Assembly: GCF_001865575.2 (NCBI RefSeq)
Contig: NZ_CP017561.2
Location: 1,736,001-1,800,000 of the forward strand
DNA: 64,000 nucleotides
Origin: Paraburkholderia sprentiae WSM5005
GTDB taxonomy: Bacteria; Pseudomonadota; Gammaproteobacteria; Burkholderiales; Burkholderiaceae
Direction: 5' to 3'
Shown: positions 1 to 9,649 of the stretch, one piece after another
Layout: every line of letters starts with the position of its first letter
Numbering within the stretch: position 1 is the stretch's first letter
The notes under the pieces: model-generated
Databases searched by the model: none
What the model was told of the DNA's origin: nothing
Seen by the model: only the letters and a program-made list of their open reading frames with translations
Position numbers and translations under genes: made by a program

Positions 1-632
1 CCCTTGAACCATTCGACCACCGCGTCGGCGCCCGCGAGCGGGTGGTGATAGACCGTGCACCACACGTCGACGCGCGCGCACAGCGGTTTGAGCAGCGCGT
101 AGTACCAGTTGGCGTCGTGCCGGACGGTGCGCTCGACACCTTTGAGCCTGGGCGCCCAGGGCCCGTCGGTGGCGATTTCGCGCAGCAGCCGATGGGCCGG
201 TTCGTCGAGATTGACAGGCATTTGCACCGCGAGGCTGCCGCCGGTGGCAAGTTTCGCCACCAGCGCGGGGAACAGCCGCTCGTGGTCCGGCACCCATTGC
301 AGCACCGCGTTCGCGAGGATCACGTCGTAGGGACCGGGTGCGTCCCACGTCGACACGTCGCTGATGTCGAAGCGCAATTGCGGCAGGCGTTGGCGGGCCG
401 CCGCGATCATGTCGGCGGAGCTGTCGATGCCGCTGACCGACGCGCCCGGCACACGCTCCGCCAGCACCTCGGTCGAGTTGCCCGGCCCGCAGCCGATGTC
501 GACCGCGAGCCGTGCGCCGTCCAACGGCACCGCCGCGAGCAGATCGCGCACCGGGCGGGTGCGCTCGTTCTCGAACATCGCGTACTGCTTCGCGTACGAA
601 TCGCCGTGCGCGGCGGGGGCGGTCTCGGTCAT
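1..632 (-). CDS. tam: Trans-aconitate 2-methyltransferase, C-terminal end cut by window edge
   Basis: The minus strand is open from an ATG at 632 to the left edge, giving about 210 residues with no stop, so the C-terminus lies outside. The product begins MTETAPAAHGDSYAKQYAMF and has the class I SAM-binding motif VDIGCGPGNST, then ANAVLQWVPDHERLF, which is typical of Tam. Tam methylates trans-aconitate with S-adenosylmethionine in the cytoplasm, removing this inhibitor of aconitase. It is divergent from the LysR gene at 727, with 94 bp between the two starts. The family call is firm. The exact substrate is inferred from similarity remembered for Tam proteins. Confidence 0.85.
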   Translation of the reverse strand, partial: MTETAPAAHGDSYAKQYAMFENERTRPVRDLLAAVPLDGARLAVDIGCGPGNSTEVLAERVPGASVSGIDSSADMIAAARQRLPQLRFDISDVSTWDAPGPYDVILANAVLQWVPDHERLFPALVAKLATGGSLAVQMPVNLDEPAHRLLREIATDGPWAPRLKGVERTVRHDANWYYALLKPLCARVDVWCTVYHHPLAGADAVVEWFK

Positions 633-726
633 TTGTCGCTCCTTGGTGGGGTTCGGTGCGGCCATTCTCGGTCGCCGGCTGGCCGCAGTAAAATGAATTT
701 ACGATTCCGATTGCTTCATTTTTCTA

Positions 727-1626
727 ATGAAAATCGACACCCTCGGCGTGCAGGCTTTCGTCGCGATCGCCGATCGCGGCAGCTTCCAGGGCGCGGCGGA
801 TTCGCTGCACGTGACGCAAACGGCGATCACGCAGCGGCTACGCAAGCTCGAAGGCTATCTCGGCGTGACGCTGATCGAGCGCACCACGCGCTCGATGGCG
901 CTCACGGAGATCGGCCGCCATTTTCTGCCGCAGGCGCGTCGGCTGCTCGGTGAACTCGCCGACGCACTCGTCGAGATCCGCGAAACCGGCATCGCGCGAC
1001 GCGGCGACGTGTCGATCGCGTGCGTGCCGACCGTCGGCGTGCAGTATCTGCCGCGCATCTTGCAGGCGTATTCGGCGCGCTATCCGCACAATCGCATCAA
1101 GATTCTCGATCACGCGTCGTCGGCGGTGGAGCAGGCCGTGTTGCGCAGAGAGGTCGAGTTCGGTATCAACATCGCACGCGAGCGTCATCCCGAGCTGACC
1201 ACCGTGCCGCTCACCGAAGATCGCTACGTGCTGATCTGCCATGAGGACCATCCGCTCGCGAAGCGGCGGCGCATCGCGTGGGCGCAGTTGCAGGCGTTCC
1301 CGCTGATTTTCGCCGGCGAGGTCAGCGGCAACCGCGCGCTGCTCGACCTCGCGTTGGCATCGAGCGAGCTTACGCTGCGGTCGTTCTACGAGGTGCAGCG
1401 CAGTTCGACCGCGGTCGGACTCGTCGCGCAACGGGTCGGCGCGGCGGTGGTGCCCGCGCTCGCGCTGCACAAGGGCGCGTATCCGAGCGTGCGCACCGTC
1501 GAGCTCACGCGGCCCACCGTGTCGCGCACGCTGGTGCTCGTCGCGCGCAAGACCGCGCAACTGTCGCCGGCGGCGCAGGCGCTGTACGACATGATTCGCG
1601 AGCAGGCGACCCTCAAAACCGGATGA
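727..1626 (+). CDS. LysR-family transcriptional regulator
   Basis: This 299-residue protein is the usual LysR size. The N-terminal winged helix-turn-helix is clear at about residues 4-62 ([20 protein letters not shown], then [17 protein letters not shown]). The rest is a LysR substrate-binding domain ending near residue 295, with [19 protein letters not shown]. It reads away from the tam gene, so it may control that gene or the GST gene 82 bp downstream, but no effector can be named. Members of this family bind upstream of a divergent target and respond to a small molecule. The ATG at 727 is well placed relative to the HTH. Confidence 0.9.
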   Translation: MKIDTLGVQAFVAIADRGSFQGAADSLHVTQTAITQRLRKLEGYLGVTLIERTTRSMALTEIGRHFLPQARRLLGELADALVEIRETGIARRGDVSIACVPTVGVQYLPRILQAYSARYPHNRIKILDHASSAVEQAVLRREVEFGINIARERHPELTTVPLTEDRYVLICHEDHPLAKRRRIAWAQLQAFPLIFAGEVSGNRALLDLALASSELTLRSFYEVQRSSTAVGLVAQRVGAAVVPALALHKGAYPSVRTVELTRPTVSRTLVLVARKTAQLSPAAQALYDMIREQATLKTG

Positions 1627-1708
1627 CGGCGCGCCGCGCGCACGGCAAACTGGCCGGCTTCGGCGTGTCATTTCCTCAACCCGATCAACCACGCGACGCA
1701 CCCCACCC

Positions 1709-2332
1709 ATGCTGCAGATACTCGGCAAGACCACCTCGATCAACGTGCGCAAGGTGCTGTGGACCTGCGCGGAGCTTGGGCTTTCGTTCGAACAGGAAGA
1801 CTGGGGCTCGGGCTTTCGTTCGACCGATGTCGCCGAATTCCGCGCGCTGAACCCGAACGCGATGGTCCCCGTGATTCGCGACGGCGACTTCGTGTTGTGG
1901 GAATCGAACGCGATCATTCGTTACCTCGCGAACCGTTATCGCGGCGAGGGGCTCTATCCGGCCGATCCGGTCGAGCGCGCGCGCTGCGACCAATGGATCG
2001 ACTGGCAAGCGAGCGAGTTGAACCGCTCGTGGAGTTACGCGTTTCTCGCGCTGGTGCGGCGCTCGCCCGAGCATCAGGATGCGCGGCAGATCGCGGCGTC
2101 GTGCGCGAACTGGTCGAAGCATATGGCGATCGTCGAGCAGCAGCTCGCGCGCACCGGCGCGTACATCGCGGGCGACGCGTTCTCGCTCGCGGATATTCCG
2201 ATCGCGCTGTCCGCGAACCGCTGGCTCGAAACGCCGCTGCAGCACGCCGATTTTCCGGCGCTGGCCGCATATATGGCGCGCCTGGCCGAGCGCGACGGAT
2301 ATCGCACGTATTGCCGCAATGGCACGCCGTGA
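1709..2332 (+). CDS. Glutathione S-transferase family protein
   Basis: The 207 residues begin [20 protein letters not shown], a thioredoxin-fold glutathione-binding domain with the conserved [20 protein letters not shown] segment (cis-Pro and Glu-Ser contacts to glutathione) at about residues 52-75. A helical C-terminal domain follows, with the N-capping motif SLADIPIA near residue 165. Cytosolic GSTs join glutathione to electrophiles or use it in isomerisations. It sits just after the LysR gene in the same direction, so it may be co-transcribed. Substrate unknown. Confidence 0.88.
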   Translation: MLQILGKTTSINVRKVLWTCAELGLSFEQEDWGSGFRSTDVAEFRALNPNAMVPVIRDGDFVLWESNAIIRYLANRYRGEGLYPADPVERARCDQWIDWQASELNRSWSYAFLALVRRSPEHQDARQIAASCANWSKHMAIVEQQLARTGAYIAGDAFSLADIPIALSANRWLETPLQHADFPALAAYMARLAERDGYRTYCRNGTP

Positions 2333-2488
2333 TCGTTGATGCACGCGCTTCGCCGAGCCGTCGCAGCTTGCGGAAAACTGTCTTCGATGCTTACGCGCCG
2401 CTTATAAATTCCCGCCTTCGGGCGCGGCTGCGCGGAACACCCGCGTCGCCTACAATGGCGGCCATTTAGCGACATTGAAGGTCCAACG

Positions 2489-2833
2489 ATGCGGGTAACG
2501 AAATGCGCGCTGGCATTGCTCACGGCGTGCTTCACCTTGAACGCGAGCGCCGAGATGACGGCGGCCCAATACAGGCGATGGGCGCACGCCGACAACAACT
2601 CGATCTACGCGGCGTACATCACCGGCACGATCAACGCGTTTGGCTGGGCGAACGGTGATCTGGTCACGAAGAAACAGCCGCCGCTGTTCTGTCCGCCGCA
2701 AACGCTCGCGATCGGCAACCAGACGGTGTATCCGTTGCTCGATGCGTTCTTCGCGAACCATCCCGGCGTTTCCGACGATTTCCCGATCGGGCTCGCGATC
2801 CTGCGCGCGTTGCAGGGCGCGTATCCGTGCTGA
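2489..2833 (+). CDS. Small secreted protein, Rap1a/Tai-like
   Basis: A 114-residue protein with a signal peptide at residues 1-21 (MRVTKCALALLTACFTLNASA, cleavage likely after ASA). The mature part has AYITGTINAF, then a FCPP motif, a VYPLLDAFF helix and a C-terminal PC. This Cys...Cys arrangement and spacing resemble the Rap1a/Tai family of periplasmic proteins, some of which are immunity proteins for type VI secreted amidases. No amidase or T6SS gene is nearby, so an immunity role is not supported here. It lies convergent to fabV, with a strong hairpin between the two stops. Confidence 0.6.
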   Translation: MRVTKCALALLTACFTLNASAEMTAAQYRRWAHADNNSIYAAYITGTINAFGWANGDLVTKKQPPLFCPPQTLAIGNQTVYPLLDAFFANHPGVSDDFPIGLAILRALQGAYPC

Positions 2834-2906
2834 GGGATTGAAGCGCTCGAAGGCACTGGCGCCTTCGGCTTGCGGTTTGCGGTTTGCGGCAAAGAAGGGG
2901 CAACGC

Positions 2907-2939
2907 CAGCGGCGAGCTCGCGAAGCGAGCCCGCCGCTG
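2907..2939. terminator. Long hairpin between convergent genes
   Basis: A 15-bp stem (cagcggcgagctcgc paired with gcgagcccgccgctg, one G-T wobble) with a GAA loop. It lies between the stop of the small secreted protein (2833) and the stop of fabV (2946). There is no U-tract, so it may act as a bidirectional terminator or simply protect both 3' ends. Confidence 0.5.
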
Positions 2940-2945
2940 CGCGCA

Positions 2946-4142
2946 TCAAACCTGCACGAGATTCGGAATCTGCACGTCCGGATTGACGTCGGCCTCGTAA
3001 TCGACGCCCTTCATTTCAAAGCCGAACAGACGCAGGAAATCGGTCTTGTAGCCGGCGAAATCAGTGAGTTCGTAGAGGTTGTCGTTGGTCACCTGGTTCC
3101 ACAGTTCCTGCACGCGAGCTTGCACCTGCGCATCGAGTTCCTTGTAGTCCGCGCGCAGACGGCCTTCGTCGTCCAGATGCGGCTGGCTGCCATAGAGGCT
3201 GTCCTTGTACAGGCCGTAGACCTGCTCGATGCAGCCTTCGTGCGTGCCTCTTTCCTTCATCACCTTGAAGAGCAGCGACAGATAAAGCGGCATCATCGGA
3301 ATCGCCGAGCTCGCCTGCGTGACGACCGCCTTGAGCACCGCGACGCGCGCATCGCCGCCCTTGGCCGCGAGTTTTTCGCGGATGCCGAGCACTTTCTGGT
3401 CGAGATCCTTCTTGGCCGCCCCGATCGAGCCGTTCCAGTAGATGTCGTGCGTGATCTTCTCGCCGAGGTAGGTGAACGCGGTGGTCTTCGCGCCGTCGGC
3501 GAGCACGCCGGCTGCGCCGAGCGCGTCCATCCACATCTGCCAGTCCTCGCCGCCCATGACCGCGACCGTGTGCGCGATTTCTTCGGGCGTCGCCGGTTCG
3601 AGCACGGTTTCCTTGATCACTTCCTTGTCGGTGTCGATGCCGCGCAGGTTGACCGCCTTGCCGATCGGCTTGAGCACCGAGCTGAACACTTCACCGGTCT
3701 TCGGATGCTGGCGCTTCGGCGCCGCGAGGCTATAGACGACCAGATCGACCTGGCCGAGGTCGCGCTTGATGACTTCGATCGTGCGCGCCTTCACTGCGTC
3801 GGAGAACGCATCGCCGTTGATACTGGTCGCGTACAGACCTTCGGCCGTGGCGAATTTTTCGAACGCCGCGGTGTTGTACCAGCCGGCCGTGCCAGATTTG
3901 GTTTCGCTGCCGGCGCGCTCGAAGAACACGCCGAGCGTCGACGCGCCCGAACCGAACGCAGCGCTGATGCGGGCAGCGAGGCCGTAGCCGGTCGACGCGC
4001 CGATCACCAGCACCTTTTTCGGACCGTTGGCGATGGGGCCGCGTGCCTTCACATACTCGATCTGTTCCTTCACGTTGGCTTCGCAGCCGATCGGATGGGT
4101 CGATACACAGATGAAGCCACGCACACGCGGTTTGATGATCAT
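2946..4142 (-). CDS. fabV: Trans-2-enoyl-ACP/CoA reductase (NADH)
   Basis: The frame is open from further upstream, but the start is set at the ATG at 4142 because FabV proteins begin [17 protein letters not shown], as here. That gives 398 residues, the family length. The Tyr-x8-Lys active-site motif typical of FabV is visible ([10 protein letters not shown]), and the NAD-binding segment near residue 45 ([13 protein letters not shown]) is clear. FabV reduces the enoyl bond in the last step of each fatty acid elongation cycle and is known to be insensitive to triclosan. It is divergent from the penicillin-binding protein gene at 4277 and has no operon partner. Confidence 0.95.
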   Translation of the reverse strand: MIIKPRVRGFICVSTHPIGCEANVKEQIEYVKARGPIANGPKKVLVIGASTGYGLAARISAAFGSGASTLGVFFERAGSETKSGTAGWYNTAAFEKFATAEGLYATSINGDAFSDAVKARTIEVIKRDLGQVDLVVYSLAAPKRQHPKTGEVFSSVLKPIGKAVNLRGIDTDKEVIKETVLEPATPEEIAHTVAVMGGEDWQMWMDALGAAGVLADGAKTTAFTYLGEKITHDIYWNGSIGAAKKDLDQKVLGIREKLAAKGGDARVAVLKAVVTQASSAIPMMPLYLSLLFKVMKERGTHEGCIEQVYGLYKDSLYGSQPHLDDEGRLRADYKELDAQVQARVQELWNQVTNDNLYELTDFAGYKTDFLRLFGFEMKGVDYEADVNPDVQIPNLVQV

Positions 4143-4276
4143 GAAGCACCTCTTGTCGGAATTGGCGACATTATAGTGGCCCCGCCGCAGCCGCACTGCC
4201 TCGCGCGAAGCAGGCAAAAACCGGCGCACGCCCCACATCTTGGTAGGATTGCGCCTTTCCCAGCCGACGACAGCAC

Positions 4277-6811
4277 GTGAAGCGCCTCTTTTCCTCCTTT
4301 CTGGCGGCCCTCGACAAAGGGCTGACCCTCGCGAATCCGCTGTTCGCGAAGGCCGCGTGGCATCTGCGCCATCCGAGCCGCCGCACGTTCGCGTGGGGGC
4401 TCGCCGCGCTGCCGGTGCTATTCGTGCTGTACGTGCTGCTGCTGATTCCGTTCACGCCGAGCATCGGCGACATCCGCAAGGCGAAGATCGAGCAGCCCGC
4501 GCAGATCCTGTCGGCGGACGGCAAGCTGCTCGCCGAGTTCAAGCCGTCGAACCGCGAGTGGGTCAAGCTGGCGGATATCTCGCCGAACGTCGTCAACGCG
4601 CTGATCGCGACCGAGGATCACCGCTTCTATCAGCATTTCGGGCTCGACTGGCGGCGCACCGCGTCGGCCGCGCTGCACACGTTCTCCGGCGAGCGCCAGG
4701 GCGGCTCGACGATCACCCAGCAACTCGCGCGCAATCTGTATCCCGACCAGATCGGCCGTGCGCCGACGTTGACGCGCAAGCTGAAGGAAGCGATCACCGC
4801 GCTGAAGATCGAGGCGTTCTACACGAAGGACGAAATCCTCGAAACCTACCTCAACACGGTGCCGTTCCTGTACAACGCCTACGGCATCGAGATGGCCGCG
4901 CGCACTTATTTCGACAAGTCCGCATCCGCTTTGAACGTGCTCGAAGCGGCGACGCTGACCGGCATGCTGAAGGGCAACGCGTACTACAACCCGGTGCTTA
5001 ATCCCGAGCGCGCATTGCAGCGGCGCAATACGGTGCTCGCGCAGATGGTCAAGTACGGCAAGCTGACGCCGTCCCAGTACGACACGCTCTCGCGCAAGCC
5101 GCTGCGTCTGGACTTCGAGCGCCAGATCGAGCCGCCCGGACCCGCGCCGCATTTCACGCAGCAGCTGCGCAAATGGCTCGTCGCGTGGGCCGATCGCAAC
5201 GACTACAACATCTATGCCGATGGACTCGTCGTGCGCACGACGATCGACTCGCGTCTGCAAACGATGGCAACCCAGGCGGTCACGCTGCAGGGCAACCAGT
5301 TGCAGAACATCGCGAATTCGGCGTGGGGCACGCGTGCCGGCTGCTCCGCGGACAACGATCTGCTGCGCACGTTCCTGCGCGAAACGCCTGAGTTCCGCGC
5401 GGCGAAAGACACGGGCCTCGCCGACGACGACGCGCTCAAACGCCTGCTCGCCGATCGCAAGCTCGTGCAGAGCGTCTGCGATACGAAGACGCGCGTGCAG
5501 GCCGACTTCCTCGCGATGGACCCGCGCACCGGCGAGATCAAGGCGTGGGTCGGCAGCCGCGACTTCGGCGAGGATCCGTTCGATCACGTGCAGCAGGCAC
5601 GCCGTCAGCCGGGCTCGACCTTCAAGCCGTTCGTCTACGCGGCAGCCTTCGAGGCCGGCGCGAAGCCGGACGACAAACTGCCCGACAATCCGGTCCAGAT
5701 CGAACTCGCCGGTGGCGAAGTCTGGAAGCCGAACGACGAGGACGAGCCGAGCGGCCGCATGATCAGCCTGCGCGACGCGCTCGCGTATTCGCGCAACCGC
5801 ATCACCGCGCAGGTGATGGAGTCGGTGGGTCCGGACCGGGTCGCGAAGCTCGCGCGCGCGATGGGCGTGCGCGACAGCCAGCTCGACCCGGTGCCGTCGC
5901 TCGCGCTCGGCACGAGCCCGGTGACACTGAAGGAAATGGTGTCGGCGTACGGCACGATCGCGAACCTCGGCAGCTACGTCGAGCCGCTGATGGTCACGCG
6001 CATCGAGGACCGCAACGGCAACCTGCTCGCCGAATTCAGGCCGGCCACGCCCACACGCGAACTGCCCGCCGACACGGCGCGCACGCTCGTCGACGTGATG
6101 CGCGACGTGGTCAGCCGCGGCACCGGCGCGAGCATCCGCACGCGCTTTGGCGTGCGCGGCGACGTCGCGGGCAAGACCGGCACGACCCAGGGCAACGCGG
6201 ATGGCTGGTTCATCCTGATGCAGCCGCAACTGGTGGCGGGGGCCTGGGTCGGCTTCAACGACAGCCGCGTGACACTGCGCAGCGATTACTGGGGGCAGGG
6301 CGCGCACAGCGCGCTGCCGATCGTCGGCGATTTCTTCCAGCGCGCGCAGCGTTCGCGGCTCATCGACAGCCACCTGAAGTTCGACACCGCGCAGCAGCCG
6401 GGCTGGTTCGCGCAGCGCGCGGAACGCTTGCGCGACTGGATCGAGCACCTGTTCACGCGCGCGCCGGCGCGGCCGGCCAGGCAGGTCGTGGCGCATGCCC
6501 CGGCGCGCCGCGCGCCGGTGGTGTCGGCGCAGCCGGCGACCTCTGCCGTGGCCGCACCCGCGGCGGCGTCGCAGGCTGCGGGCGGGTCCGCGGTGCAGGG
6601 CGAAGCGCGCGCGTTGCCGCCGTTGCTGCCGGCGCCCGGGTCGGAATCGGAATCGGCTCCGACGCCAGCGCTCGGTCATACCGTCGACGGTGAAACGCAT
6701 GGCGGCGGTGCGGCAGCGCTCGCGCCGACACCGACGCCAGACGACGTCGTGCCGCCCGATGCCGGCGCTCAAAGCGATGAAGAATCGAATAACGGCAGCG
6801 GGGCGAACTGA
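4277..6811 (+). CDS. Class A penicillin-binding protein (transglycosylase/transpeptidase)
   Basis: 844 residues from a GTG start. A membrane anchor lies at about residues 38-58. The family 51 glycosyltransferase domain has its catalytic ED motif at E113 ([14 protein letters not shown]) and [12 protein letters not shown] further on. The transpeptidase domain has S447-T-F-K, S505-R-N and K633-T-G-T, the three active-site motifs. It builds glycan strands and cross-links peptidoglycan on the periplasmic face. The last 110 residues are a low-complexity Ala/Pro-rich tail. An insertion between the two domains holds three Cys residues. It belongs with the PBP1a-like bifunctional group; I do not assign mrcA or mrcB. 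Confidence 0.93.
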   Translation: MKRLFSSFLAALDKGLTLANPLFAKAAWHLRHPSRRTFAWGLAALPVLFVLYVLLLIPFTPSIGDIRKAKIEQPAQILSADGKLLAEFKPSNREWVKLADISPNVVNALIATEDHRFYQHFGLDWRRTASAALHTFSGERQGGSTITQQLARNLYPDQIGRAPTLTRKLKEAITALKIEAFYTKDEILETYLNTVPFLYNAYGIEMAARTYFDKSASALNVLEAATLTGMLKGNAYYNPVLNPERALQRRNTVLAQMVKYGKLTPSQYDTLSRKPLRLDFERQIEPPGPAPHFTQQLRKWLVAWADRNDYNIYADGLVVRTTIDSRLQTMATQAVTLQGNQLQNIANSAWGTRAGCSADNDLLRTFLRETPEFRAAKDTGLADDDALKRLLADRKLVQSVCDTKTRVQADFLAMDPRTGEIKAWVGSRDFGEDPFDHVQQARRQPGSTFKPFVYAAAFEAGAKPDDKLPDNPVQIELAGGEVWKPNDEDEPSGRMISLRDALAYSRNRITAQVMESVGPDRVAKLARAMGVRDSQLDPVPSLALGTSPVTLKEMVSAYGTIANLGSYVEPLMVTRIEDRNGNLLAEFRPATPTRELPADTARTLVDVMRDVVSRGTGASIRTRFGVRGDVAGKTGTTQGNADGWFILMQPQLVAGAWVGFNDSRVTLRSDYWGQGAHSALPIVGDFFQRAQRSRLIDSHLKFDTAQQPGWFAQRAERLRDWIEHLFTRAPARPARQVVAHAPARRAPVVSAQPATSAVAAPAAASQAAGGSAVQGEARALPPLLPAPGSESESAPTPALGHTVDGETHGGGAAALAPTPTPDDVVPPDAGAQSDEESNNGSGAN

Positions 6812-6816
6812 ACGCG

Positions 6817-6837
6817 ACCCGGGCGCGCGGCCCGGGT
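6817..6837. terminator. GC-rich hairpin between PBP and MFS genes
   Basis: A perfect 8-bp inverted repeat (acccgggc / gcccgggt) with a 5-nt loop, six bases after the stop of the PBP gene and before the stop of the convergent MFS gene. No strong T-run follows, so termination is inferred from position. Confidence 0.5.
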
Positions 6838-6865
6838 GCGTGTCGAACCGCGCGAGCGGAAAGCG

Positions 6866-8218
6866 CTAAGACTTCGCGACGTCCCCTTCACCCGGCGGCT
6901 GCTGATGCGGATTGCCATGCACCGTCTCGAGCGACGTGTCGTGATGCAGCAGCAACACCGCCGCCGTCCCGATGAGCCCCGCGCCCGAGAGGCATAGCAG
7001 CCCGGCGCCGAAGCCGCCGGTGCTGTCCTTGATCCAGCCCATCGCGAACGGCCCGAAGAAGCCCGCCAGGTTGCCGAGCGAATTGATCCCGGCGATGCCA
7101 CCCGCGGCCGCCGCGCCCGAGAGGAACGCGGCCGGCAAGGTCCAGATGACCGGCAGGCAACCGAAGATGCCGAAGCCGGCAATCGACAGCGCGATCATCT
7201 TCTGCACCGGATTGTCGAGCCCGGCCGCGGCCGCGATGCCACCCGCCGCGACGAATAGCGCAATCGCGACGTGCCAGCGGCGTTCCAGGTGGCGATCCGA
7301 ATGCCGTCCCCACACGATCATGCTGACGAGGCCGACCACATACGGTAGCGACGTCACGAAACCGGTCTGCAGATTGGTGAGGCCGAACGCCTTCACGATC
7401 TGCGGCAGGAAGAAGCTCAGGCCATAGTTGGTCGCGTTCGCCCCGAAATAGATCAATGCGATCGCAAGCACGCGCGGATTGATCAGCGCCTCTTTCACGC
7501 TGAAGTGGCGCACCGCCTCGCGATGCTCGCGCTCCTGCTTCTGGCGCGCGATCAGCCAGTCGCGCTCGTCGGCATTGAGCCAGGTGGCGTCGGCGGGCTT
7601 GTCGGTCAGATAGAGCAGGACCGCGACCGACAGCAAGATCGCGGGCAGCGCCTCGATCAGATACAGCCACTGCCAGCCGCCGAGTCCGCCGCGACCGTCG
7701 AGCGACAGCAGAGCGCCGGAGATCGGTCCGCCGATCACTGTCGACAGTGGGATCGCCGCCATGAAGTAGCCGACCACGCGTCCGCGATACGCGGCCGGAA
7801 ACCACAAGGTCAGCAGAAAGATGATGCCCGGGAAAAAGCCGGCCTCGGCGACGCCAAGCAGAATGCGCAGGCCGAAAAATACGTGCGCGGAGGAGAGCCC
7901 GGTGAAGCGCGCGATGTTCGGGATGAACGCCATCGCGCCCGCGAGAATGCCCCATGTGAACATGATCCGCGCGATCCAGCGGCGCGCGCCGAATCGTTCG
8001 AGCAGCAGGTTCGACGGCACTTCGAAAAAGAAGTAGGCGATGAAGAACACGCCCGCGCCGAAGCCGAACGCGCTCGCGGACAGATCGAGCGCCTTGTTCA
8101 TCTGCAGGGCCGCGAAGCCGACGTTCACACGATCGAGATAGGCGACGAAATAGCACAGCATCAGGAACGGCACGAGCCGAACCGTGACGCGCTGCATGGT
8201 GCGTACTTCGAGATCCAT
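6866..8218 (-). CDS. MFS transporter, anion:cation symporter (ACS) type
   Basis: 450 residues with about 12 hydrophobic segments. The N-terminus (VRLVPFLMLCYFVAYLDRVN, then VGFAALQMNKALDLSASAFG) is the signature of the ACS family, which carries organic anions such as 4-hydroxyphenylacetate, phthalate or sugar acids by proton symport. The central loop and the second half (IYFGANATNYGLSFFLPQIVKAFGL) are intact. No catabolic neighbour is present, so the substrate cannot be inferred. An in-frame Met further in (MQRVTV) is possible as a start, but the ATG at 8218 fits the usual length. Confidence 0.88.
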   Translation of the reverse strand: MDLEVRTMQRVTVRLVPFLMLCYFVAYLDRVNVGFAALQMNKALDLSASAFGFGAGVFFIAYFFFEVPSNLLLERFGARRWIARIMFTWGILAGAMAFIPNIARFTGLSSAHVFFGLRILLGVAEAGFFPGIIFLLTLWFPAAYRGRVVGYFMAAIPLSTVIGGPISGALLSLDGRGGLGGWQWLYLIEALPAILLSVAVLLYLTDKPADATWLNADERDWLIARQKQEREHREAVRHFSVKEALINPRVLAIALIYFGANATNYGLSFFLPQIVKAFGLTNLQTGFVTSLPYVVGLVSMIVWGRHSDRHLERRWHVAIALFVAAGGIAAAAGLDNPVQKMIALSIAGFGIFGCLPVIWTLPAAFLSGAAAAGGIAGINSLGNLAGFFGPFAMGWIKDSTGGFGAGLLCLSGAGLIGTAAVLLLHHDTSLETVHGNPHQQPPGEGDVAKS

Positions 8219-8627
8219 ATATGTCTCCTCCGGCTCGTCGACCGGTGTATGCCGCTATGTTGTGGGGGCTGTCTGCGGTTCGCTATGCCTCTCCGTGGAA
8301 AAGGCATCGTTACAGACTAGGCGCTGAAAAGCGATTCGGGAAGTCCTTTATGAACCATGTGGTCCGCTCATCGCCGACGTTGGCGCGGCCGTCGCGGTGC
8401 CATCCATTGTTAAGGGGCGCGCAACAGTGTTTTCGGTGGTATCGGCTGATCTTGCGCGAACGATTCCGGATAATTGCAGCTGGTTAATCGGTTAAAAGTG
8501 CAGGTGTTCCACGATGTCGAATCAAGGTCCGGACAGTCTTGCCGAAGCGCGCCACACGATGCGGGTACGCGAAGCTGCGTGCGCCGCGCGAGCGGGAAGC
8601 AGGGAAAAGAAGAGGGCGGCGCTGCTC
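8219..8627. other. Intergenic stretch between MFS and lipoprotein genes
   Basis: About 400 bases of lower GC content with no convincing coding frame. It must hold the promoters of both flanking genes, which are divergent. An upstream ATG at 8514 extends the lipoprotein frame but would put 38 mostly polar residues before the signal peptide. Confidence 0.4.
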
Positions 8628-8921
8628 ATGCGCATGCGCGGGGTGGCTGCGGTGGCGCTCGCGTGCGCGAGTCTCGTCGGCTGTGCGTCGAGCACGGACG
8701 TGGTCGAGAGCGGCAAGCCCGGCACCTACACGGTGGCCGCCAGCGCGACCGGCGGACGCATGGCGTGGGCGCGCGCGCACGAACTCGCGATGAACGAAGC
8801 ACGCGACTACTGTGAGCGCCGCGGCATGCAAAGCAGCGTGAGTACGGAAACCGTCAGCGGCGTGCGGGTGATGACCGAGCACGAGTCGTCGCTCCGCTTC
8901 GAGTGTCATCCGCGGTTCTGA
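8628..8921 (+). CDS. Small lipoprotein
   Basis: From the ATG at 8628 the product is 97 residues: a short basic start (MRMRG), a hydrophobic stretch (VAAVALACASLVGC) and a lipobox LVGC with Cys19 as the predicted lipidated residue. The mature part includes YTVAASATGGRMAWARAHEL and later conserved-looking Cys residues. The frame also opens at 8514, which gives 135 residues but an unlikely long N-region. Function unknown; probably anchored in the outer membrane, as Ser follows after Ala at the +2/+3 positions. Confidence 0.65.
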   Translation: MRMRGVAAVALACASLVGCASSTDVVESGKPGTYTVAASATGGRMAWARAHELAMNEARDYCERRGMQSSVSTETVSGVRVMTEHESSLRFECHPRF

Positions 8922-8993
8922 TGCGGCGCTGCGCGCGCATCGTTGCACGTGCATCGATGCGGCCGGGCGGCGAATGCCGCTGTCCGATCCCGA

Positions 8994-9512
8994 CTACTTT
9001 TTATCGAACGTCACCAGCTGTCGGTCGTTCGTATCCGCGACGAAAATCGCCAGCAGCTTTGCCGGCTCGGTCGTGCTCGCGTTCTCGCTGACGGTGTGAT
9101 GCGCGCCGGGCTTCTCGGTCCACGATTCGCCCGCATGGTAGACGTGCTCGGCGCCGTTATCGATGCGGCTGCGGATCGCGCCCGACAGCACATAGCCCAC
9201 CACGAACGCCTGGCCATGCCGATGCGGCGCCGATTTGCCGCCCGGCGCATAGTCGACGACGAGCGCGGTCATCGTCTTGCCGGGCACGTTCGCGATCGGT
9301 ACGGCGAAGGCGGGGGTGATGGCTTCGTGCGGGGCTGCGCTCGCGTTGCCGGTGCCGGCGGCATAGGCGGACTCCAACATGCCCGCGAGCGCGACGCCGG
9401 CAAGCAACGCCGTCGCGAACAGTGTGCGGAACACGCTCAGGGTGTCACGCCGCGTCAGCCTGGCCGTCGCGACCGCCGCCAACTCGCTGGCGCCGACGTG
9501 CGTGATCTTCAT
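8994..9512 (-). CDS. Exported cupin-domain protein
   Basis: 172 residues. The N-terminal 51 residues look like an export signal with TRRDTL before a hydrophobic segment (LFATALLAGVALAGM) ending at AYA. The rest is a single cupin barrel: motif 1 GGKSAPHRHGQAFVVGYVLSG (two metal-binding His) and motif 2 GESWTEKPGAHHTVSEN. Such periplasmic cupins are mostly of unknown role. An AAGGA-like ribosome site lies 8 bases before the ATG. No operon partner. Confidence 0.75.
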   Translation of the reverse strand: MKITHVGASELAAVATARLTRRDTLSVFRTLFATALLAGVALAGMLESAYAAGTGNASAAPHEAITPAFAVPIANVPGKTMTALVVDYAPGGKSAPHRHGQAFVVGYVLSGAIRSRIDNGAEHVYHAGESWTEKPGAHHTVSENASTTEPAKLLAIFVADTNDRQLVTFDKK

Positions 9513-9649
9513 GATGTCCGTCCTTGCGGTGTGTTCAACCTGAGATCAGATTAGACGGTCCGCTGCTTTCGCGGAATAACCGGTTGCGTCGAATTCAAGG
9601 TGACCGGTTTTGCGATTCTCGCGGTGGCACGCCGGGACGCCCGCGGGCC

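Noticed and set aside
42..953. 303-codon plus-strand frame
   Set aside because: It runs antisense to tam and then into the LysR gene. Composition is Arg/Gly/His-rich, typical of a shadow frame in high-GC DNA.
2640..4280. 546-codon plus-strand frame over fabV
   Set aside because: It is the complement of fabV, whose active-site motif is on the minus strand.
4418..6772. 784-codon minus-strand frame opposite the penicillin-binding protein
   Set aside because: The plus strand has all motifs of a class A PBP. The opposite frame is an Arg-rich shadow with no domain.
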